Part shown: piece after piece, positions 24,919-34,546 of the stretch
How the letters are laid out: the number at the start of each line of letters is the position of its first letter
Numbering within the stretch: the first letter of the stretch is position 1
NCBI RefSeq assembly: GCF_028693135.1
Contig: NZ_JAQUVZ010000016.1
Span: forward strand, 1-64,000
DNA length: 64,000 nucleotides
Source: Methanosarcina sp.
GTDB lineage: Archaea > Halobacteriota > Methanosarcinia > Methanosarcinales > Methanosarcinaceae
Direction of reading: 5' to 3'
Program-made: the position numbers and the translations under genes
Notes under the pieces: generated by a model
The model's database searches: none
The model's input: the letters and a program-made list of their open reading frames with translations, nothing else
What the model was told of the DNA's origin: nothing

Positions 24919-27390
24919 TCAGGCTCCTGTTTCACCCTGGGATTTTTTAAGCCTTCTCATCTCCCTTATGCGCCTGACAAGGATTTCTCCAAGGTAAAGG
25001 ACAAGGGCTGCAAGAAGCACATACACTTTCAGGCTCACAGGATCGTTTGAATCCCTTTCGGAGTTCTGCCTCGCATCCTTCAGGAGAAGGGCTCTTGCCT
25101 CCTTTTCAGTATAAATCTTCCCTCCGGTTGCAAGGATAAGGGGCTCGATATCATTATTGAACCCGACTTCAAGGTACTCAAGCGGGTAATTTACCGCAAG
25201 CGGGTAACCGGAAATGTCGTGAATCCCGATTTTGTCCGGGTTTACACTTGCCTCGTAGGTATTCCTGCCTGTAAGGGCAAGGTCAAGCGGGGAACCGTCC
25301 AGTTTAAGCTGCGGGACTCCTTCGTCGTACATTATCAGGGTAAGGTCGGAAGGGGTGCCAAGCCAGGTATCCAGAGCTTCAACGACAGCCCCTTCTTCTG
25401 CCTGAGGGTTTCCAATTGCCCAGTTAGCCGTACCTGAAATGAGTTTGCTGTTTGTCCCGTTGTAAAGAGCAGACGCCCAGCGAGTAGCTTCACTTCCACC
25501 ATTATCCGTGGTAAAGGCTGCAACACGCCCGAGCCCAAAGCGCCATGTAGTGAGCACAGGCTGCCCTGTAATCGTGATTACAAGGCGTTCAGCCCCTGCT
25601 TTTGGCGTAACCTGATTATATCCTGTGATACTGGCGGTAGTAAGGTTCACGTTCTTCGTAATGAAGTGGTCCGGAGAGTACTCAAGAAGCGGGTAGGTAC
25701 CGATATCTTCGCTTTTATTTTCATCTTCTTCAGGAGTCGTAACGATATCTTCAAACCCGATATTCGTTCTCTCACCCATATCGAGATGTTGATAGTTAGT
25801 TTCAAGTCCCAACTCCTGCATTAGCTTCTCAGCATAGAAGGTTCTGGTCTTGTCAATCTGAGAGGGGGCAGAAGAGCGGATGTGAATAAAGTACAGTTTT
25901 ACACCCATATCCTTCAGCTCTCTTGCAGCCGTAAGGCTCTGGTCATAAGAGTCCTCGATCCCCCCGTCAGAGATTATAATAGCATCGAGCTCGCCATCCT
26001 CGCCTTCAAGCATCTCTTTTGTGACAGAAAGCCCCTGGTCAAGGGAAGTCTTTGTCTGGTCACCGGGCGTCAGTTGCGAGATTTGATCTTCCAGAAGGGC
26101 AAGGTTCTGCGGGAGCCCCATGAACACAAACCCTCCTGAAACATCGTATCCCACGCTCCCGAAGGCTATAACACCAACATTTGCATCTTTAATGTTTTCA
26201 TTCCTGAGGATGTGGATGGCATTTGACAGAATATCTCCCTGAGTGCCGTGGGCAGCTGTGCTTGGAGAGACATCAAGCATCAGGACGAGATTCCTTCCCC
26301 CCTTATACTCGGAAGGTTTTGAAATTACAGGCAGGACTTCCTCAAGAGAAGAATTTAGATATTTCCCATAGTTATAAGCCTGATTTCCTCCGACGACAAT
26401 AAGCCCGCCCCCGTTGCTGACATAATTTTTAATTTCCTTTATCTCAGCCTCGGAAAAAGTGTCTATGAACTGATTGTCAAGCACCAGAACCTTACTGTCT
26501 GTAAGATTCCCTGCTCCAGGATAACCATTTACAACCGAAACTTCGTAAAGGTTGCTCAGGACTTTAGCGAGAGGAGAGCCGGTTTCCCCTGTAACGAGCG
26601 TGAGTTTCGGTTTGGGAATTACATAAATGGACTTGTAGAACTCGTTATTAACTGCGTTTAAATCTTCTCCGGACGGAGTGATTCTTACATTCATATTATG
26701 GGCGCCGAGGGTTTTAAAAGCCTGATTGATAGGAATGGTATTATCTCGGGTATCCTGCGTGAATTGCCTGCTCTGGGAAAGTTGTCCATCCACAAAGATT
26801 TCAAGGAAATAGCTGACACTCTGTTCCGAAGCCTGGCGGACAACTATCTCAAACTCGTTCTGATTGTTGACAACAACTGTTTTGTCCCCAAGCATCTCGA
26901 CGCTGAGGTCATTTGTCTCAAGCTCGGGCTGGACAAGATAGACCGGAGTATCTGCATCTTTTGCAAATTTCAGAGCATCAGAAAAGTCCTTTCCTGAGTT
27001 ACTGTTCCCATCGGTAACAAGCACTATCTGGTTGCCAAGCCCGGAGTACTGGGTCACAGCATCCCCAAGAGAGGTCTTTTCCCCGGTCAGCTGCACAAGG
27101 GCTGTCGGGGTGTCCGCTGTGAGGGCTTGATACAGGTCGGTACCTGTTTCTTCAGGGAAAATACCCATACTTGCTGTCTGGTCCTGAACAAGCACTAGTG
27201 AAGGGTCTTCTTCACTGATAGTCTGGGTAACCGTTGTATAGGGGGCAGCCAGGGCGAGGACAAGGAGAAGGGCAACAAGCATTCTCCATTCCACAAGTTT
27301 TGTTTTTGTTTTCCGCAGGAGATAGAACCCCGCAACAATCACGGGAATAATGAGTAAGAGCATCTCAGGGCTCTCAAGGGCTACGTTCAC
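24919..27390 (-). CDS. Membrane protein with von Willebrand A and amidotransferase-like domains
   Basis: An 823-residue protein with two N-terminal helices (about 10-55) and one near the C-terminus (about 785-805). A first, degenerate VWA-like region follows the helices (LVLVQDQTASM). A class I amidotransferase-like fold lies in the middle (VLVLDNQFIDTF, NYVSNGGGLIVVGG), and a full VWA domain starts at LVLMLDVSPS, a DxSxS metal-ion-dependent adhesion site. The end contains a loop-rich region resembling BatA/YegL-type proteins. It overlaps the preceding gene by 4 bases (ATGA) and is the last of the MoxR cluster. Confidence 0.82.
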   Translation of the reverse strand: MNVALESPEMLLLIIPVIVAGFYLLRKTKTKLVEWRMLVALLLVLALAAPYTTVTQTISEEDPSLVLVQDQTASMGIFPEETGTDLYQALTADTPTALVQLTGEKTSLGDAVTQYSGLGNQIVLVTDGNSNSGKDFSDALKFAKDADTPVYLVQPELETNDLSVEMLGDKTVVVNNQNEFEIVVRQASEQSVSYFLEIFVDGQLSQSRQFTQDTRDNTIPINQAFKTLGAHNMNVRITPSGEDLNAVNNEFYKSIYVIPKPKLTLVTGETGSPLAKVLSNLYEVSVVNGYPGAGNLTDSKVLVLDNQFIDTFSEAEIKEIKNYVSNGGGLIVVGGNQAYNYGKYLNSSLEEVLPVISKPSEYKGGRNLVLMLDVSPSTAAHGTQGDILSNAIHILRNENIKDANVGVIAFGSVGYDVSGGFVFMGLPQNLALLEDQISQLTPGDQTKTSLDQGLSVTKEMLEGEDGELDAIIISDGGIEDSYDQSLTAARELKDMGVKLYFIHIRSSAPSQIDKTRTFYAEKLMQELGLETNYQHLDMGERTNIGFEDIVTTPEEDENKSEDIGTYPLLEYSPDHFITKNVNLTTASITGYNQVTPKAGAERLVITITGQPVLTTWRFGLGRVAAFTTDNGGSEATRWASALYNGTNSKLISGTANWAIGNPQAEEGAVVEALDTWLGTPSDLTLIMYDEGVPQLKLDGSPLDLALTGRNTYEASVNPDKIGIHDISGYPLAVNYPLEYLEVGFNNDIEPLILATGGKIYTEKEARALLLKDARQNSERDSNDPVSLKVYVLLAALVLYLGEILVRRIREMRRLKKSQGETGA

Positions 27391-29264
27391 AGTTCACCCC
27401 TCCCACGGACGATCAGGAGCTCAAGCAGTATAAGCAGGAACAGGACTCCTATAAGATAATTGGTAATATCATTTTTTGCAGTATAGGTGTCAGCCCGGAC
27501 AAGCCTGGTCTCATCTTCTGCAACTGCCCGGCTGATAAGTTCCGAGGCGTCTACCGTAGTATCCGATTCCCGGTCATCATAGAGGTTGACTGCAATATTC
27601 TTGTCCGAAATCTTGTATATTCCCACCTCGTCAAAGAGCAAACGGTTTGCTGTAAGGGTCTTTGAAGGCGTGCGGATTTCCTCGGTCTTTGAAAGGGAGG
27701 TCAAGGTACCGGTTTCAAGGTTGTATTCTGAAATTTCCCCTATGCCTCCGAGCCATTCAACAAGTTTTATCCAGAAAACCGGATACTCAGGCAGGTTATG
27801 GAAATTGTTCCAGGCTCCATCCCCGAGCTCGTCGGAAAGCCCCATGTAAAAGATGGTTCCTTTACCTACCTGCCAGTAACTCAGCAGAGGAATGCCATTT
27901 TCCGTGGCTACGAGGGTTGTAGAACCTGTCCTCTCAGTTGCGTTCATATATTTACGGACCGAGATCTCTTCGGTTTTTATGTCCTTTGTAATGCTGTTCT
28001 GAAGGGTTTCTTCAACCTCGAGCCCGTTTTCGGCTTCTTCAACTCCGATAGGTTTTACAGGCAGGAGCTTAACAAGGCCAACCTCGGTTTTCTCAGGGGA
28101 AAGGGCTTCGCTTGCAATGAAAACCACATTCCCTCCGTTCCGCACGTAATTTTCGATTCTGTCCACCGAGCCGTTGGCAATTGGGGTTTCCTTCTGGGCA
28201 AGCACAACAAGGGAGTAATTATCAAGGGAAGAAGGCACTGATTTCTGAATTTTAAGGTCGCTATTGGGAAGTAGGGAAAGTGCTGTTTTTGAAGGCAGCT
28301 TTCCATTATCCGTGACGTAGAGAATCTGCTGCCCGGAGGCATCCGGAATGGAGATGTAAGCCTTATTGTCAACAGACAGGTCGTCTTTAACATTGAGACT
28401 GATTGTAGTAATTCCGGGCCCCAGATTTGCAAGTGTGAACTGGTTTGTGCCACCTGCAGGAATAGCCAGGGTAAAAGATTTTGAAGCATTTCCCGAAGTC
28501 CCTCTTCCGGCCTCTATTTTCACAGTTTGGCTTTCACCTTTGTAGTTTTTGACCACACCTGTGTAGCCGTATTCTCCAGCCCCTGCTTCAATCCATCCAT
28601 TAATGATGCCTATGTTGTCTGCAGGTTTTCCTACCTTTACGAAATTGACCCCAATCCCGTAGGATTCAGCCAGGTTCTTGGAAGCTACAGGGTCGTCTCC
28701 TTCCCAATTTGTAAAGTCTGAAATGACAATGACCCTGCCCCCTTCGTTTGAGAGGAGGCGCATGCCTGTAGTAATGGCTGCAGACAGGTCGGCAGTGCCG
28801 GCTCCGGGCTTAACCTTATTGAATATTTCCCCGGCAGCAGATGCGCTTCCACCTTCAAGAGCCAGCAGGGGAATATTGGAAGCAAGGATTATGCTGTTTT
28901 TCTTGCTCACATAGCCATCGGCAATTCCAACCGCGTCTTCAAAACGAGACTCAACCTGCATGCTTGCCGAAGTATCAAGGATAATCACGGTATGCTCTCC
29001 GCTAAGAGGCTCATTTGAGGTGTAATAATAGCCCGCAGCCCCAATGGAAAGAAGGATCAGCATAAGGAGTTGAATCAGGAAAAGTGGATCCCGCACGATT
29101 TTCGTGAGTGAAGCATAAACCTTTTTTCGTTCCCTTTCAAGCTTGAGGACAAACATTAAGGAGGGAATCGAAAGCACCGCTGGTTTTGGGCGGAGCATGT
29201 AAATGATTATAAGTGGGATAATACTCAGGAGAGCAGCAAGAGCAAGGGGGGTTTGAAACGGCAT
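27387..29264 (-). CDS. BatA-like membrane protein with von Willebrand A domain
   Basis: A 625-residue protein starting MPFQTPLALAALLSIIPLIIIYML, an N-terminal BatA helix (given as residues 1-24 without quoting more). Next come SIPSLMFVLKLERERKK, a second helix, and a VWA domain with IILDTSASM, which retains the DxSxS metal site. An amidotransferase-like segment (NYVRNGGNVVFIASEAL) and a C-terminal helix (LIGVLFLLILLELLIV) complete it. It lies 3 bases after the DUF58 gene and overlaps the next by 4. In bacteria BatA-type proteins work with MoxR ATPases and DUF58 proteins at the membrane; the target here is unknown. Confidence 0.85.
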   Translation of the reverse strand: MPFQTPLALAALLSIIPLIIIYMLRPKPAVLSIPSLMFVLKLERERKKVYASLTKIVRDPLFLIQLLMLILLSIGAAGYYYTSNEPLSGEHTVIILDTSASMQVESRFEDAVGIADGYVSKKNSIILASNIPLLALEGGSASAAGEIFNKVKPGAGTADLSAAITTGMRLLSNEGGRVIVISDFTNWEGDDPVASKNLAESYGIGVNFVKVGKPADNIGIINGWIEAGAGEYGYTGVVKNYKGESQTVKIEAGRGTSGNASKSFTLAIPAGGTNQFTLANLGPGITTISLNVKDDLSVDNKAYISIPDASGQQILYVTDNGKLPSKTALSLLPNSDLKIQKSVPSSLDNYSLVVLAQKETPIANGSVDRIENYVRNGGNVVFIASEALSPEKTEVGLVKLLPVKPIGVEEAENGLEVEETLQNSITKDIKTEEISVRKYMNATERTGSTTLVATENGIPLLSYWQVGKGTIFYMGLSDELGDGAWNNFHNLPEYPVFWIKLVEWLGGIGEISEYNLETGTLTSLSKTEEIRTPSKTLTANRLLFDEVGIYKISDKNIAVNLYDDRESDTTVDASELISRAVAEDETRLVRADTYTAKNDITNYLIGVLFLLILLELLIVRGRGEL

Positions 29265-29267
29265 TTT

Positions 29268-30149
29268 TTAGCGTCTCCTTCTCCTGATCGTATGGTGAAA
29301 AGCATTAAAGATAGGAGTGTCGGTTGTAAAGGTGTAGAACTCGGCTCCGACCTTCATGCAGGTTTTTTTAATCCTTGCAGTGTGGTCGTCCAGTTTCTGA
29401 GTATAGCGTTCCTTGAACTTTTCACTGATATATGTCCTTATATCTTCACCTGTTTCAAGGTCTACAAGCTTGCTGTTTCCCTGAAGGGGAAGTTCTTTTT
29501 CGGTGGAATCGAGCACCTGTATAACGATAAGGTCGTGGTCGGAGAGCCGGTACAGAGCTGTATCTATTGCTTCCGGGTCCTGCATGAAGTCCGAAATCAG
29601 GATTACAAGGGATCTGGACTTGATCTCCCGGCTGTACTTCATAACGGCTTCACTAATAGAAGTCCCCCCCGACAGTTCAAGTTCGCTAAGCCGGTCGATT
29701 GTCCGCATAAGGTTTTTTCTGCCCCTGCGGGGTTTATTGATATAAATTTCGTCCGTAAAAGTGGATATGGCAAACCTGTCATTATATTTGGTTACCATGT
29801 AAGCAAAACCTGCAGCAAGCATGGCAGAATACTCGAACTTCGAGGTCCCCTTTTCAGGGTAGTCCATGCTTTTGCTGGCGTCCAGAAGGATATGAGTTGT
29901 AAGGGTTTTTTCTTCCTCAAACTGCCGAACATAAAGCTTTTCAGTCCTCGCATAAGCCTTCCAGTCTATAGCTTTCAAAGCGTCGCTTGAGTCATACTCC
30001 CTGAACCCGATAGTATCGATTCCGTGTCCGCTTCGGGTTGAAGGACGATTTCCGGCATAGACCGTAGATACCCTCTTCCGGACCGAAAAGGTAAAGCGGT
30101 CAAGCTGCCTGAAAAAATCCGTTTCGATTTTTTGTTTTGTACGAGTCAT
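29268..30149 (-). CDS. DUF58 protein with von Willebrand A-like fold
   Basis: A 293-residue soluble protein. Its signature is GIDTIGFREYDSSDALKAIDW followed by YARTEKLYVRQFEEEK, the DUF58 core (the first is quoted here as GFREYDSSDALKAIDW). ILLDASKSM supplies a DxSxS metal site and LVILISDFMQDPE the later VWA strand. The C-terminus is Arg-rich (IRRRRR). It is the usual partner of MoxR ATPases, here downstream of that gene with a 216-base gap that includes an 11-bp tandem repeat. Confidence 0.88.
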   Translation of the reverse strand: MTRTKQKIETDFFRQLDRFTFSVRKRVSTVYAGNRPSTRSGHGIDTIGFREYDSSDALKAIDWKAYARTEKLYVRQFEEEKTLTTHILLDASKSMDYPEKGTSKFEYSAMLAAGFAYMVTKYNDRFAISTFTDEIYINKPRRGRKNLMRTIDRLSELELSGGTSISEAVMKYSREIKSRSLVILISDFMQDPEAIDTALYRLSDHDLIVIQVLDSTEKELPLQGNSKLVDLETGEDIRTYISEKFKERYTQKLDDHTARIKKTCMKVGAEFYTFTTDTPIFNAFHHTIRRRRR

Positions 30150-30297
30150 TCTTGATCGTCAACCGAAAAGCCCGGTTCTGCCCGGACCTGGAAAAAACCC
30201 TGAGGGTTTTAACTTTGTTTTGCATTTTATGCAATTCGAGTCTCAGAACCTGCTCAATCACAGGCCTGTCAGATTTCATTATCTGATCGGCTTACTA

Positions 30298-30374
30298 TTT
30301 CATTTAAATTTCATTTAAATTTCATTTAAATTTCATTTAAGTTTCATTTCAGTTTCATTTAAGTTTCATTTAAC
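30298..30374. repeat. 11-bp tandem repeat, seven copies, overlapping the moxR-type gene end
   Basis: TTTCATTTAAA-type units recur with an exact 11-base period (C at 30301, 30312, 30323, 30334, 30345, 30356, 30367). The last copy supplies the TGA stop codon of the MoxR gene. The repeat lies in the transcribed gap between that gene and the DUF58 gene. Confidence 0.92.
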
Positions 30375-31340
30375 CTTCTTGAGAATTTCCTCAATGGCTT
30401 CATCAGGGGTCATCCCGCTTCTTTCGGCTTCGAAGGTAAGGATCAGCCTGTGGCGGAGAACCGGGTAAGCCATGTAATCAATGTCCTCTTTGCTCACGAA
30501 GTTTCTGCCCTGTATCAGGGCTCTTGCCTTTGCTGCAAGGATCATGCCAATGGATGCGCGGGGAGAAGCCCCATACTCGATGTGCTCTTTGTCTTTGCGG
30601 GTCATTGACACAATAGAAAGAACGCGCTGCTTGAGTTCTTCGGAGATAGGGACCTGCCGGGAAAGATTCTGTAAATCGAGAAGTGTGGACTTGTCCAGGC
30701 CCCTGGTGATCTTCGGGACTTCGGATTTCGTATAACGGTTTATGATCTCCATCTCCTCTTCAAAGGAGGGATAGCCTACAAGGATCTTTAAGAGGAAACG
30801 GTCTAATTGGGCTTCAGGAAGGGGGTATGTGCCCTCCATTTCGATGGGGTTCTGGGTGGCAAGGATAAAGAAGGGGCGTTCAAGAAGAAAGGTATCGTTT
30901 CCGACTGTTACCTGTTTTTCCTGCATAGCTTCAAGCATGGCCGACTGGGTTTTAGGGGAAGCACGGTTGATCTCGTCTGCAAGCACGATGTTTGCAAAGA
31001 CAGGTCCGGGTTCAAACCTGAATTCTTTTTTATTATCCTTCTCCTCAATCATATTGGTCCCTGTGATGTCGGAAGGCATCAGGTCAGGGGTACACTGAAT
31101 TCTGCTGAACTTCAGGTTCATTGCCTTTGCGATCGTGGAGATCATCAGGGTTTTTCCAAGCCCGGGATTGCTTTCCACAAGGGCATGCCCTTCACAGAGG
31201 ATTGAGATTATAATCTGTTCCACTACCCTGTCCTGACCCACTATGACAGTCCCTATTTCTTCAAAGAAATTTTTAAAAATCCTGCCTGCGTTCTGGTAGG
31301 TCGTGCCGGCCTGCCCTGAATCGATATTATTCTCACTCAT
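30366..31340 (-). CDS. MoxR-family AAA+ ATPase
   Basis: A 324-residue AAA+ ATPase. Walker A is in VESNPGLGKTL (about 55-65), Walker B in VLADEINRASPKTQSAMLEAMQE (about 119-141; core VLADEINRA), and sensor 1 in FILATQNPIEMEGTYPLPEAQLDRF (core ATQNPIE). The C-terminal lid has the usual SPRASIGMILAAKARAL. MoxR proteins act as chaperones that insert metals or remodel VWA-domain partners; three VWA-fold proteins follow in this cluster. The start MSENNIDSG is an ATG with no stronger alternative nearby. Confidence 0.93.
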   Translation of the reverse strand: MSENNIDSGQAGTTYQNAGRIFKNFFEEIGTVIVGQDRVVEQIIISILCEGHALVESNPGLGKTLMISTIAKAMNLKFSRIQCTPDLMPSDITGTNMIEEKDNKKEFRFEPGPVFANIVLADEINRASPKTQSAMLEAMQEKQVTVGNDTFLLERPFFILATQNPIEMEGTYPLPEAQLDRFLLKILVGYPSFEEEMEIINRYTKSEVPKITRGLDKSTLLDLQNLSRQVPISEELKQRVLSIVSMTRKDKEHIEYGASPRASIGMILAAKARALIQGRNFVSKEDIDYMAYPVLRHRLILTFEAERSGMTPDEAIEEILKKVK

Positions 31341-31563
31341 ATCTGCTTCACCCTTTGAATTACTGTTTTTCGCGGGTCTCGATACCCGCTCCTGCTGAAC
31401 CTTATCCTTTCCTGCAACAGAAGGCCATTCAAAAACAGCCTGCTACTCCAAATACAGTCTGTTATTCAAAATACAGCCTGTTATTCACAAACTGCTTTCC
31501 AATAACTTTCGATTAAACTGAATACATGTAAGTCTAAAGTCTAACTTAAGGTCATTTTTCATA

Positions 31564-32460
31564 TCATTCTTCTGCAAGTTGTTCAAAGTAACTCTGGATA
31601 ACACTCCTGTATCCTTCAGGAAGGTTTTCATAATAAGCCTGAGAAGCAATGGCTTCCGGGTTGTAGGCATCCGACTGAATAAACGATTCGTTGTCTCTCT
31701 GTTCTCCGTCTTCCTGGCTCGTAAAGCCCTGCCCTGCACCCGGAGGTATCTTTAAGTCCACTTCCTTGCCCTCAACTATGATAACGGCAGGTTCTCCAAA
31801 GAGTCCTTCATTATCCTGCTGATTTCCTGAAGTCCCACCATTTTCCTCTAAAGAAACAAGATCCGAATCCGAACCCGGGAAAGGAATAGTTTCTATCACT
31901 TCACTCATGTCGAGGGGGCCGATAGGTGCCTGATATCCTGTATGGGCAACATATGCAAGAAGCATGACAGCAAACACGGTTACCAGGAGATCTTTTGCAA
32001 GCTTTTTTCTATTAAGGAAGACAGAGGACTTCACAGGCTTCGAATCAATTATGACACCGCCCATAAGGTCACGGACAATAACGTTATCCATATCCCGGTT
32101 GTCATAGGCTGTCCTCATCCTCTCCCTGAGTACAGGGTATTTTTCTTCAATAAGGGAAATCGCATCTTTCTTTTTGGCCCTGTAATATCTGACTGCTGTG
32201 AGTATAATAGAGAAGATAAAGGCAAGAATAATCAGCCCCAGGGTCTCAAAGACAATTTCAGACCCAAGAATACTGTATTTTGAACCGGTATAGGGTTCAA
32301 AGGTGCTAAACATTAGAAATATATCCCTCATGTTAAAGAGCACAAAAAGGACGTATAGAACCAGAAACGTTGCAAGAAGGTCTGCGAAAACATAGAGTCC
32401 CCTATATTTCTTCAGAGCCGATTCGTGTTTGTTGATTATATTTTCAATCTCTAGAGCCAT
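31564..32460 (-). CDS. Membrane protein of the MoxR/VWA cluster, unknown family
   Basis: I start at ATG 32460 (MALEIENIINKHESALKKY), because AAGGGAGCGAG lies just before it; the frame is open to 32535. The 298-residue protein has two close helices near residues 25-75 (LLATFLVLYVLFVLF; IILAFIFSIILTAV), a cytoplasmic basic stretch with EKYPVLRERMRTAYDN, a third helix at about 155-170, and then an acidic, Gln/Ser-rich outer tail (DMSEVIETIPFPGS, EEDGEQRDNES-like, FEQLAEE). It has no recognised domain. It is the first gene of the five-gene cluster and may be the membrane platform for MoxR and the VWA proteins. Confidence 0.7.
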   Translation of the reverse strand: MALEIENIINKHESALKKYRGLYVFADLLATFLVLYVLFVLFNMRDIFLMFSTFEPYTGSKYSILGSEIVFETLGLIILAFIFSIILTAVRYYRAKKKDAISLIEEKYPVLRERMRTAYDNRDMDNVIVRDLMGGVIIDSKPVKSSVFLNRKKLAKDLLVTVFAVMLLAYVAHTGYQAPIGPLDMSEVIETIPFPGSDSDLVSLEENGGTSGNQQDNEGLFGEPAVIIVEGKEVDLKIPPGAGQGFTSQEDGEQRDNESFIQSDAYNPEAIASQAYYENLPEGYRSVIQSYFEQLAEE

Positions 32461-32727
32461 CTCGCTCCCTTCTGCAACCGGAGATCCCGGTGTTATTATA
32501 TTTAAGAGTGGTATAATAAAGAAGCACACTGACATGTTAAGATACTATAGAAAGATATTACAGAAAGATACTATATAAAGGTAATATATAAAGGTACATG
32601 TTCCAACTAAAGGTACATGTTCCACCTGCAAGTTCCTTTCGTAAATGCCTTCCTTAAATGCCTTCCGTAAATGCCTTCGTACTAAATATCCGTGTCAGAT
32701 TTCTTTTCCGAACCTGAAGGCTCCTGA

Positions 32728-33744
32728 TTATCCGGAAATATTGAAGGCCGGATAGGAACCCAGTACTTTTAATGTATTAGTTTTAGTTTTTGACTTTGTA
32801 CCAGCTTTTGATTTTATATCTTCTAAGGCATCTTTTATAAGTGCATCGCTTGTATGCCCTTCAAAGTCGATGTAGAAGTAATAGTCTCCGAGTTCCTTTT
32901 TAGAGGGTCTTGACTCGATTTTTGTAAGGTTTATTCCCCTTTTTGCAAAAGCCCCCAGAAGTTCGTATAATGCCCCTGGCCTGTCTTTTTCCAGGTATAC
33001 GATAAGAGATGTTTTGCAGGCCGAATGGCTGACTTTTTCTCTCCCGGTTTCGGATTTAATATGTAACTCATGCTCTGCATTTCGGCAGGGCTCCAGGCTC
33101 AATTCCCCTTCAACGCCTGCATCAATGCCTGCATCAATGCCTGCATCAACACTTGCATCAACGCCTGCAGCTCCCGAGGTCTGCTCCGATGAAATCTTAT
33201 TTTCAGCCCGGACAACAATAAAACGGGTGTGGTTTTCCTTTCGGTCCTGGATATTTGAGAGCAGGATTTTCAGCCCGTAACGCTCTGCAGCCTCAGGGGA
33301 TGCTATTGCTGCCATTTCCTCAAACTCCCCTGCCAGCCTGGCTGCATGAGAAGTGCTGCCCGTACTCCTGAGTTCTGCTTCAGGGAAATGCCTTTTCAGG
33401 AAATGCCTGCACTGGGCAAGCCCCTGGGGGTGAGAAAGGATGACCCTGATCATTTCGGGCTCGCCTTTAGAGAGCAGGCAGTGCTCGATTTTGACGACTA
33501 TTTCTCCTATTATAACGGCCTCGTTTTCAAGGAGAAGATCAAGGGTAACTCCTACGGAACCTTCTATGGAGTTTTCTACAGGGATTACAGAGATGTCTGC
33601 TTTTCCTTTAACTGCAGCCAGAAACGCATCCTCTATATCTGCGAAGTACCGAAACTCTGCACCCTTCAGGCTATTTTTCAGAGCCCACAATTTTGCAGCC
33701 CTTTCAGAATACGAGCCTTCTGGCCCCATTACACCTATGATCAT
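32728..33744 (-). CDS. pheA: Prephenate dehydratase with low-complexity linker
   Basis: A 338-residue enzyme converting prephenate to phenylpyruvate for phenylalanine synthesis. The catalytic domain (1-180) begins GVMGPEGSYSERAA and has VPVENSIEGSVG, LSHPQGLAQC, ASPEAAERYGL and the Thr-containing ENHTRFIVV motif. The C-terminal ACT domain (about 240-320: SLIVYLEKDRPGALYELL, then KIESRPSKKELGDYYFYIDFEGH) gives feedback control by phenylalanine; the first is quoted as VYLEKDRPGALYELL. Between the domains is a 50-residue linker with VDAG/IDAG repeats from a 12-bp tandem repeat. Monocistronic by context. Confidence 0.93.
   Translation of the reverse strand: MIIGVMGPEGSYSERAAKLWALKNSLKGAEFRYFADIEDAFLAAVKGKADISVIPVENSIEGSVGVTLDLLLENEAVIIGEIVVKIEHCLLSKGEPEMIRVILSHPQGLAQCRHFLKRHFPEAELRSTGSTSHAARLAGEFEEMAAIASPEAAERYGLKILLSNIQDRKENHTRFIVVRAENKISSEQTSGAAGVDASVDAGIDAGIDAGVEGELSLEPCRNAEHELHIKSETGREKVSHSACKTSLIVYLEKDRPGALYELLGAFAKRGINLTKIESRPSKKELGDYYFYIDFEGHTSDALIKDALEDIKSKAGTKSKTKTNTLKVLGSYPAFNISG
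33118..33165. repeat. 12-bp tandem repeat inside pheA
   Basis: The unit GCCTGCATCAAT or a close variant is repeated four times on the plus strand. On the coding strand it encodes Ile/Val-Asp-Ala-Gly units in the linker between the dehydratase and ACT domains. Confidence 0.85.
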
Positions 33745-33961
33745 CTGAAGGTTAATTGGAGGGAAGGTTATAATAATTTTTCATTCATAAAAAAGAGGAA
33801 CGTTCTCAATTAATAGGGATAGAGCTGAAAGCCCATAACACCGGGGAATGAACCGAAAAGAAAAAAGAAGGAGTTAAAATGTGGAACCGGGCAGGCAGGT
33901 CGTATTGTAACCTCTGCAGCTTCTTTTGCCCGGGTTCCGAAGAGAGGCTGGATAACCAGTC

Positions 33962-34324
33962 TTATTTGAGTAATTTCAGTGCGTCCCTGCAGGCTGCTAC
34001 GGCAGGCGCGCCTGAGGTTATGAATATGACATCCATAACTTCCATTATTTCCTCTTTGGTGGCGCCATTCTTGAGGGCACTCTGCATCTGTACAACAGTA
34101 CATCTTTCGCACTGCTTGGATGCAACGACTGCCAGAGCCATCAGGATCTTGACCTTTGCAGGCAGGGCACCGTCTGATAGTAATTTCTTATTGCACCTGT
34201 TATACTTATGCAGAGATTCGCTATCAAGCTCGCCTAGGATTTCAAGAATATGCGGGGTAAAACCCAGCTTTTCACTCATACTTTCCAGTAACTCTTTATG
34301 TTCCAGATCTTTGTGTTCTTTCAT
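33962..34324 (-). CDS. AhpD-like carboxymuconolactone decarboxylase-family protein
   Basis: A 120-residue helical protein. The motif [20 protein letters not shown] (active part CERC) has the CxxC redox pair, though the family's following CxxxH is CTVVQMQ here, so the classic proton-relay His is replaced. [19 protein letters not shown] closes the fold. Members act as alkylhydroperoxidase reductants or decarboxylases. It is divergent from the hemerythrin gene across a 220-base spacer, and both suit oxygen or peroxide response. Confidence 0.82.
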   Translation of the reverse strand: MKEHKDLEHKELLESMSEKLGFTPHILEILGELDSESLHKYNRCNKKLLSDGALPAKVKILMALAVVASKQCERCTVVQMQSALKNGATKEEIMEVMDVIFITSGAPAVAACRDALKLLK

Positions 34325-34546
34325 TCCAACTAAACCCCCATTGCCTTTTTTTGTTTATATTTATCTAAGATTATATTAGCTATATTGTATCTATATGCAT
34401 ATTATTTATCTATTCCTGAGCCTCAGAAATACAAACTATCAAAAATAATAGGCTGGAATAAAAAACGCAACCAACCGGGCATTTGAAAAAAGCCAGATGT
34501 TGAATTTAGATGTTGAATTTACAGGTAAAAGAGCGTGGAGAGTAAA

